DNA from: Chitinophagaceae bacterium
GTDB taxonomy: Bacteria; Bacteroidota; Bacteroidia; Chitinophagales; Chitinophagaceae
Assembly: GCA_025362915.1 (NCBI GenBank)
Contig: JANYEU010000344.1
Location: 1 to 9,729 of the forward strand
DNA length: 9,729 bases
Reading direction: 5' to 3'
In this document: positions 5,299 through 9,729 of the stretch, piece after piece
How positions within the stretch are numbered: position 1 is the first letter of the stretch
Layout: each line of letters starts with the position of its first letter
Position numbers and translations under genes: made by a program
Notes under the pieces: generated by a model
Told to the model about the DNA's origin: nothing
The model's input: the letters and a program-made list of their open reading frames with translations, nothing else
Databases searched by the model: none

Positions 5299-6117
5299 TT
5301 ACTCTCCTAACGCCCATTTTATACCACCAACTAAATGATGTAGAAAGTCTTTATCGGAATAACAAGCATCCGTATGCCCCAATGCTGTCTGAAAAACCCT
5401 TCCTTTTTTGTAGTTTCTGCACCATGCAATAGGATGTACAGCACCCATTGTGCCACCAGTGTACGAACTTTCATCTACCGAAAGCAATACATGCACATCT
5501 GCCGAAACCGGCATGGTAAAGTTGTATATCTCATCAAAATGTAACCATTCTTTGGGTAGTAAATTGGTAGCCAAATGTGTGCTATCGTTCACTACAAATC
5601 GGGCTTGCTGTTGTTTTGGGTGGTTCTTAAATTTTGCGCCAACTAAGTTCATGTACCAATCCCAGTTTTGCTCGCAGTCTGCTCCGGTATGTATTGTAAC
5701 CAAAGCCCCGCCCTTTTCTATGTATTTCCTGAATGCCTTTTCTTGTTCAGTGCCCAATACTTTGCCTGTGGTATATAGGAATAGTATGGCTTTGTATTGC
5801 TTAAGTGTCTTGTATTTACTAAAGAGTAGCGAGTCTTCGGTAAATGTAAGTGTCCAGTTATTCTCCTTTGCCAATGCCGTTAATGCCGCCGATGCTATCG
5901 GAATTGTCTTGTGCCTGAAACCATTTGTTTTAGAAAAGACGAGTATTTTTATTGGTTTCGCTTCGCTAGAAGTAGAGAAACAAAGCATCATTGTAACCAA
6001 AGCACCGATGAAGAGCCTTTGAAAAAATGGGCGGCGTAGATAAATAAATAAACTCTTTAGTTTGGGAAGCAACTGTATATTAATCATCATTATGTTGTTT
6101 GTAGATGGGTGTAACAT
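5299..6117 (-). CDS. Secreted ThuA-like domain protein
   Basis: The frame encodes up to 272 residues with a class I glutamine amidotransferase-like ThuA fold. Recognisable pieces in order are KILVFSKTNGFRHKTI (residues 57-72), the strand YKAILFLYTTGKVL (108-121), GGALVTIHTGADCEQNWDWY (136-155) with LVGAKFKNHP (158-167), WLHFDEIYNF (191-200), and RVFQTALGHTDACYSDKDFL (240-259). ThuA-like proteins are linked to sugar metabolism in many bacteria, and in Bacteroidota they are usually secreted; their exact reaction is mostly unproven. The hydrophobic segment RLFIGALVTMMLCFSTSSEA (34-53) looks like a signal peptide ending before KPIKIL. The start is uncertain: ATG at 6117, 6090 or 6087. The first is listed because a TACTTTTA -7-like box (6132-6139, minus) lies 14 bp before it, but it makes an unusually long leader peptide. 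It may share transcripts with the DUF2911 gene downstream. Confidence 0.9.
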   Translation of the reverse strand: MLHPSTNNIMMINIQLLPKLKSLFIYLRRPFFQRLFIGALVTMMLCFSTSSEAKPIKILVFSKTNGFRHKTIPIASAALTALAKENNWTLTFTEDSLLFSKYKTLKQYKAILFLYTTGKVLGTEQEKAFRKYIEKGGALVTIHTGADCEQNWDWYMNLVGAKFKNHPKQQQARFVVNDSTHLATNLLPKEWLHFDEIYNFTMPVSADVHVLLSVDESSYTGGTMGAVHPIAWCRNYKKGRVFQTALGHTDACYSDKDFLHHLVGGIKWALGE

Positions 6118-6303
6118 TACGATAGAATATTTAAAAGTAAAAAGGTTTATTTCAAATCATTTTATCATTCTTCTGCCATTTATCAACTACTTTAAGTTTA
6201 TTTGTACCAATGCGGTACACGGCAAATAAGCACACTTGTCATTTTACTGACCTCAAGGACTTGCTTGCAAGGGCAATACCCTTACTGCTCAAGACTTTTT
6301 CTT

Positions 6304-6310
6304 TACTTTC
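6304..6310 (+). promoter_or_regulatory. Weak -7-like box before the glycosyltransferase gene
   Basis: TACTTTC followed by ACGC resembles the TAnnTTTG box with its last base changed, and lies 24 bp before the ATG at 6335. The flanking 6118-6334 is a divergent promoter region. No -33 partner is obvious. Confidence 0.3.
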
Positions 6311-6334
6311 ACGCAAATAATTTATTAATTTCTA

Positions 6335-7492
6335 ATGTTGAATGTACTGTGGCTTTCTAGTTGGTATCCTAATAAATATGATCTTTATTGTGGAGACTTT
6401 ATTCAACGTCATGCACTGGCTGTTGCCCCATTTTGTAATCTAAGGGTGATAATGATTCAATTCGTGCCAATTAACTGGCAAGTACCATTGGCAGTTACTG
6501 AACACATTACAGATCATTCATTTACAGAAACCATTATTTACTTAAAAAAATCTTCTCTCCCTTCTCCATTCAATAAAATAGTTAATCAATGGAACTATAT
6601 GAAGGTGTTTAAGAAACATGTGAATGAATATCTCAAAGAAATAACGCCCGATATAGTACACGTTCATGTGCCAGTGAAAGCTGGTATTATTGGCTTATGG
6701 CTAAAAAGAAAACTAGGAATACCATTGGTACTTACTGAACATTGTGGCATATATAATGACCTTGTACCTGATAAGTTTCTTGACCGCGGTATCTGGTTTA
6801 AGAATCTGGTTAAGCGTGTGATGAAGAATGCCGATGTCTTTTTGCCTGTGAGCAAGTATTTGGGAGATTGCATTAACGAGCTAGTAGTTAAAAGATCTTT
6901 TACAGTAATAAATAATGTTGCGAATACCCAGTTGTTTTACTACAACCCTGCCCAGAACACACCCATGTTCTGGTTTGTACATGTATCTATGATGTATTAT
7001 CATAAGAACCCAAAAGGATTATTAAAGGGGTTTGCGGAGGCTGCCAAGTTAAATAACAATATCAGGCTAAGGATGATTGGAGATGCCAGTGATGAATTGA
7101 TTGCCTATACAGATGAACTTGGTATTAGCAATTATGTTGTTTATACCGGCATTTTGTCACAAGAAAATGTAGCCCAACTTATGCAAGAAAGCGATGCATT
7201 CCTCTTATTTAGTTTCTCAGAGAATATGCCTTGTGTAGTAGCAGAAGCATTGTGCTGCGGCATGCCCGTAATTTCTACCAACGTAGGAGGAATTTCCGAA
7301 TCAATAGATGAAAGCAATGGGATAATGATACCCTCAAATGATACCAAGCAATTGGCATTACAAATAGAGGCAATGGTAAACAACTATAAGCATTATGATA
7401 GGAAGAAGATTTCTGAAGAAGCAATTGCAAGGTATAATTATCAAACCATTGGCAAACAGATAATAGAAGTGTACGAATCTATTGTGAAGTAA
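6335..7492 (+). CDS. Glycosyltransferase, GT4-like (GT-B fold)
   Basis: This 385-residue protein is full length for a GT-B retaining glycosyltransferase. The N-terminal Rossmann half starts NVLWLSSWYPNKYDLYCGDFIQRHA (residues 3-27), a wording typical of GT4 enzymes with the acceptor-site glycine loop. DIVHVHVPVKAGIIG (106-120) and PLVLTEH (130-136) follow. The C-terminal donor half has FVHVSMMYYHKNPKGLL (214-230), RMIGDASDE (246-254), YTGILSQENV (270-279) and the E-x7-E motif E296...E304 in SFSENMPCVVAEALCCGMPV, followed by STNVGGI. It probably transfers a nucleotide-sugar-derived residue to a lipid-linked glycan on the cytoplasmic face of the inner membrane; the sugar is unknown. The start ATG at 6335 begins the first beta strand. 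The stop is 2 bp from the stop of the convergent flippase gene, consistent with a surface-polysaccharide region. Confidence 0.93.
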   Translation: MLNVLWLSSWYPNKYDLYCGDFIQRHALAVAPFCNLRVIMIQFVPINWQVPLAVTEHITDHSFTETIIYLKKSSLPSPFNKIVNQWNYMKVFKKHVNEYLKEITPDIVHVHVPVKAGIIGLWLKRKLGIPLVLTEHCGIYNDLVPDKFLDRGIWFKNLVKRVMKNADVFLPVSKYLGDCINELVVKRSFTVINNVANTQLFYYNPAQNTPMFWFVHVSMMYYHKNPKGLLKGFAEAAKLNNNIRLRMIGDASDELIAYTDELGISNYVVYTGILSQENVAQLMQESDAFLLFSFSENMPCVVAEALCCGMPVISTNVGGISESIDESNGIMIPSNDTKQLALQIEAMVNNYKHYDRKKISEEAIARYNYQTIGKQIIEVYESIVK

Positions 7493-7494
7493 TC

Positions 7495-8808
7495 TTAAAA
7501 GCCGGGCTTGTTCTTCCTGCTGGTTAATATGCCAAAAACCCATCGCCAGTCATTCTTTGAAAAAGCAAACATATCTTTTGTTTCTAAAGGGGTTATCTTA
7601 TTAAAATGCCATAAAGAATATGCAAGGTTAGCTACATAAGATAGTGTACTAACGGCTGCCGCAGCATTGATGCCATATAGAGGTACCAGAAACCAATCGC
7701 ACACCAATGTTATTATCAGTCCAATTAAAGCACCTTCCATATTAATGCGGGGTTTTCCCTTTCCAGAGAAGAATGCGGATAGCAGGGCTAAGGCAGATAA
7801 GGAAAATAGACCAGGAATTATGATTTGCATTGGCATAAACATACTGTTGAATGTGTTGCCAAAAGCAAAGGGGAATAGCCACCTACCTATTATAATCAAT
7901 ATAATCAGGAGAACGCCGAATACTTGTAGAAACAATCGAAATAAAATAATAATAGAGTCCCGGACATATTCCTGATGTCCCCCACTTGCAATTTGTGGGT
8001 ATATGGCACTTGCCAATATTTGAGGGATTATCAGCAACATCTGCCCCAGTTTTGCCGCCTGTATATAATTGCCTAAATCGCTTTGACTACAAAACTTATT
8101 TACAAACAGATAATCTACCCTGTACAAGGCATTAAAGGCTAGATTGCCAACAAGCGTAATGGTAGAATAACGGACTAATAAATTAAAATCAGTCTTGGAT
8201 GGCAGCCTAAAATTGTCTTCTTTTTTATGGCTGATAAAAAACAAGACGGTTAACACTACCCCCTGTAGTGGATAAAATAAGAAATATATGGTAACTAAGG
8301 TATTATTGTGTAGGTGATAGATTTGTCCCACAACAAAAAAAACAAGCAGTAATATATTGCTACCTCCCAATAATATATTGGGTATGAAGAAGTTCTTTTT
8401 AGAGTAGAAAAGAACGGTGAAGTAGTTGGTAAGCATGACCCCCATAATAAAAGTAGAGGCATTGTACGTAAGACGGAGGGCAGTTATGCCATGTAAATAA
8501 GTAATTGACCTAAGGTAGAAAAAGGTGACAGGTGCCAATAGCATCACTGATACCATTGCCCAAACAGTGCCCAAGAGGGCAAGGGAGTTATAGGGTATCT
8601 TATTAGAAGAAGCAAAGTAAGTAAACCCGCTTTCTAAATTAAAAGAAACAATAAGTAGTATAAAGTTAAAAACTATTGTAGAGAAATATAGCCCACCGCT
8701 ACCATCTGCCCTCAGTATTCTGCTTATTGCTATATTAAGTAATAATACTGTGAAAAAGTAAAAGCCCCGCCATAGTAAACTTTGTTGCAGCAATTTGTTG
8801 AAAGACAT
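7495..8808 (-). CDS. Wzx-like polysaccharide flippase (MOP superfamily membrane protein)
   Basis: This 437-residue, very hydrophobic protein has about 12-14 predicted membrane segments (for example 16-32, 43-58, 77-98, 150-165, 171-193, 295-314, 328-348 and 360-376). The size and segment pattern fit oligosaccharide flippases (Wzx/RfbX type). Family-like features are the opening LLQQSLLWRGFYFFTVLLLN, the central YRVDYLFVNKFCSQSDLGNYIQAAKL (229-254), the IPQILASAIYPQI loop (261-273) and the late PLYGINAAAAVSTLSYV (376-392). Such proteins move lipid-linked repeat units across the inner membrane. The frame is open to 8889, but I chose the ATG at 8806-8808 because the first membrane helix follows directly and the upstream codons look non-coding. 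It faces the glycosyltransferase gene and has no terminator between. The transported glycan cannot be inferred. Confidence 0.92.
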   Translation of the reverse strand: MSFNKLLQQSLLWRGFYFFTVLLLNIAISRILRADGSGGLYFSTIVFNFILLIVSFNLESGFTYFASSNKIPYNSLALLGTVWAMVSVMLLAPVTFFYLRSITYLHGITALRLTYNASTFIMGVMLTNYFTVLFYSKKNFFIPNILLGGSNILLLVFFVVGQIYHLHNNTLVTIYFLFYPLQGVVLTVLFFISHKKEDNFRLPSKTDFNLLVRYSTITLVGNLAFNALYRVDYLFVNKFCSQSDLGNYIQAAKLGQMLLIIPQILASAIYPQIASGGHQEYVRDSIIILFRLFLQVFGVLLIILIIIGRWLFPFAFGNTFNSMFMPMQIIIPGLFSLSALALLSAFFSGKGKPRINMEGALIGLIITLVCDWFLVPLYGINAAAAVSTLSYVANLAYSLWHFNKITPLETKDMFAFSKNDWRWVFGILTSRKNKPGF

Positions 8809-8878
8809 AATGTCGAGCTTTTGAATGCTGCTAAAATAGTGTTTTGTAAGTAGCCAAAATCCAAAGAGATTATTTTGA

Positions 8879-9118
8879 GTGGCAACCAATTATTCCATCA
8901 AGGATTTCTTTTTGTGGAAAGCATCAGATTATACGCTGATAAAAGATATTCTCAAGAAACAATTAGGGAATAACCAAAATGTTAATGAATCCATTCCTGA
9001 TGGCTTATTGGCTACATTTCCTTATTTGATTGGTAGGAAATTTTTTTCAATATATGTCATACGTCATGACGATATGGGTTCAAAAAGTACTTTTTATGTC
9101 ATCAACGAACTCGTATGA
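8879..9118 (+). CDS. Doubtful 79-codon open frame running into repeat array B
   Basis: A frame opens at GTG 8879, directly after an in-frame TGA, and runs to TGA at 9116-9118. I recognise no family. Its last third (from about 9056) lies in two degenerate 42-bp repeat units, and its stop codon is part of the inverted GAACTCGTATGA element at the array edge. Because 42 is a multiple of three, the repeat keeps the frame open by periodicity, which weakens the case for a real gene. It could be a chance frame, or the remnant of a gene invaded by the array. No Shine-Dalgarno or -7 box supports it. Confidence 0.18.
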   Translation: MATNYSIKDFFLWKASDYTLIKDILKKQLGNNQNVNESIPDGLLATFPYLIGRKFFSIYVIRHDDMGSKSTFYVINELV

Positions 9119-9304
9119 GACCAAAACAGTTGCTTTAGTGTCATACGAGTTCTCAATAGGTTATAAAACAGTTGTTTTTATATCATACGAGTTCGCAAGA
9201 TGACATAAAACAGTTGTTTTGATGTCGTACGAGTTCACAAGATGGCCTAAAACAGTTGTTTTAGTGTCATACGAGTTCGTTAGGGCTTATAAAACAACTG
9301 TTTT
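9056..9304. repeat. Array of 42-bp repeats with inverted edges (array B)
   Basis: The element GTCATACG or a close variant recurs at 9056, 9098, 9140, 9182, 9224 and 9266, exactly 42 bp apart. Four good units run 9123-9290; each starts AAAACAGTTGYTTT and contains TCRTACGAGTTC. The first two positions (9056, 9098) are degenerate. The left edge carries GAACTCGTATGA (9107-9118), the exact reverse complement of TCATACGAGTTC (9141-9152). The right edge ends with AAAACAACTGTTTT (9291-9304), the reverse complement of AAAACAGTTGTTTT. The last 14 bp of each unit are the most variable. Sequence is unrelated to array A, but the period and hairpin-prone A/T-run design are similar. Confidence 0.88.
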
Positions 9305-9627
9305 AATAAGTATTTTGATATTCGTGACTTCAAAATAGTTTTTTGAAACCATCTCAACGTGTTGATAGGGCATGAATAAGTAAAATAATAAGATAATGAA
9401 ACCCTTTATAGCATTGGATTGTGTTGATTAATCTTATGTAATGTGATGGCATGATATGACTTGCTGATGAAGAATCTTTCAGTCATTGTAGGGTACGAAG
9501 CAATCTAATCTTGTATTTAAAAGTAAGACTTCCTGCCAATATAGGTTCTCCATAAGGTAGTTTGTTGGGGAAGAGAAAGCCATTAAAGAGCCTTTAGAGG
9601 GTGTATAAATGATTTTCGCAGGTATGA
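9305..9627. other. Gene-free AT-rich stretch
   Basis: I see no coding frame, RNA gene or strong repeat here. GAAACCCTTTATAG near 9398 loosely resembles the arm of the hairpin at 9628-9660, but the match is short. Confidence 0.6.
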
Positions 9628-9660
9628 AACCCTATAAGGGCTTTGAGCCCTTATAGGGTT
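9628..9660. repeat. Perfect 15-bp inverted repeat with 3-nt loop
   Basis: Positions 9628-9642 (AACCCTATAAGGGCT) pair exactly with 9646-9660 around the loop TTG. There is no U-tract on either side, and no gene ends nearby, so a simple intrinsic terminator is unlikely. It may be a dispersed REP-like palindrome or part of a mobile-element boundary. Confidence 0.8.
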
Positions 9661-9670
9661 AGCTATGGAA

Positions 9671-9729
9671 TGTCTCGTCCTAAAAAAAGTTTACATGTTT
9701 GTTATATAATCCTGTAATAAGTTTACAGT
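9671..9729. mobile_element. Possible insertion-sequence terminus cut by the window edge
   Basis: TGTCTCGTCCTAAAAAAAGT begins at 9671 and continues TTACA. A related string, CCTGTAATAAGTTTACAGT, follows at 9711-9729, so the CCT(A/G)...AAGTTTACA motif is repeated 32 bp on. A TGT start followed by internally repeated transposase-site-like motifs is what the end of an IS3-like element often looks like, and I have a vague memory of similar wording in Bacteroidota. No transposase codons are inside the window, so this is a guess. Confidence 0.3.

Noticed and set aside
5450..6022. A 190-codon plus-strand frame opposite the ThuA-like gene
   Set aside because: It is the antisense shadow of a well-recognised domain gene and shows no family features of its own.
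7667..7975. A 102-codon plus-strand frame inside the flippase gene
   Set aside because: It is antisense to membrane-helix codons of a clear flippase and has no recognisable features.
8809..8889. Flippase starting at 8889 with 27 extra residues
   Set aside because: The extra residues do not form a membrane segment, and the ATG at 8808 directly precedes the first helix.
9056..9304. CRISPR array with short spacers
   Set aside because: Only the last 14 bp or so of each 42-bp unit vary, which is too short and too similar between units to be spacers, and the edge elements are inverted.

Overview
The window looks like a chromosomal segment of an AT-rich member of the Bacteroidota. A Chitinophagaceae or Sphingobacteriia-like origin is my inference. 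The evidence is the gene content (a DUF2911 lipoprotein-like or secreted protein, a ThuA-like secreted protein and a Bacteroidota-style class IV aminotransferase), several TAnnTTTG-type -7 promoter boxes, and an almost complete lack of Shine-Dalgarno sequences. Most of it is ordinary housekeeping and envelope genes. The unusual material is in the intergenic DNA.

Left part (1-1925). A truncated MacB/LolD-type ABC ATPase and gatC both read leftward. A response-regulator receiver and an HPt phosphotransfer protein read rightward and overlap by 4 bp. They form a small phosphorelay cassette with no kinase or output domain in view. Next comes a leftward PLP-dependent class IV aminotransferase (1917-2768). 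Two intergenic spots here carry facing arms of a 7-bp-period GTCGAAA-like repeat.

Middle (2769-6117). A 591-bp gene-free stretch holds a strictly 41-bp-periodic array of hairpin-forming repeats. It is followed by an unrecognised 299-residue gene with a helical N-terminus and a C-terminal stretch that resembles a carboxypeptidase-regulatory-like beta domain. A strong bidirectional terminator separates it from the leftward DUF2911 gene, which lies downstream of the leftward ThuA-like gene.

Right part (6118-9729). A GT4-type glycosyltransferase (rightward) and a Wzx-like flippase (leftward) meet tail to tail with 2 bp between stop codons, which suggests the edge of a surface-polysaccharide region. 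The last 0.9 kb has no convincing gene. It holds a second periodic array, with a 42-bp unit unrelated in sequence to the first and with inverted elements at both edges. It also has a perfect 15-bp hairpin and, at the window end, a sequence resembling the terminus of an insertion sequence.

The best candidates for something undescribed are the two intergenic arrays. They have almost the same period and copy number and the same hairpin-rich design but different sequences. The heptad-phased inverted repeats and the orphan gene beside the first array are also candidates. I find no defence system, CRISPR array or other complete novel system that I can defend from the sequence alone.
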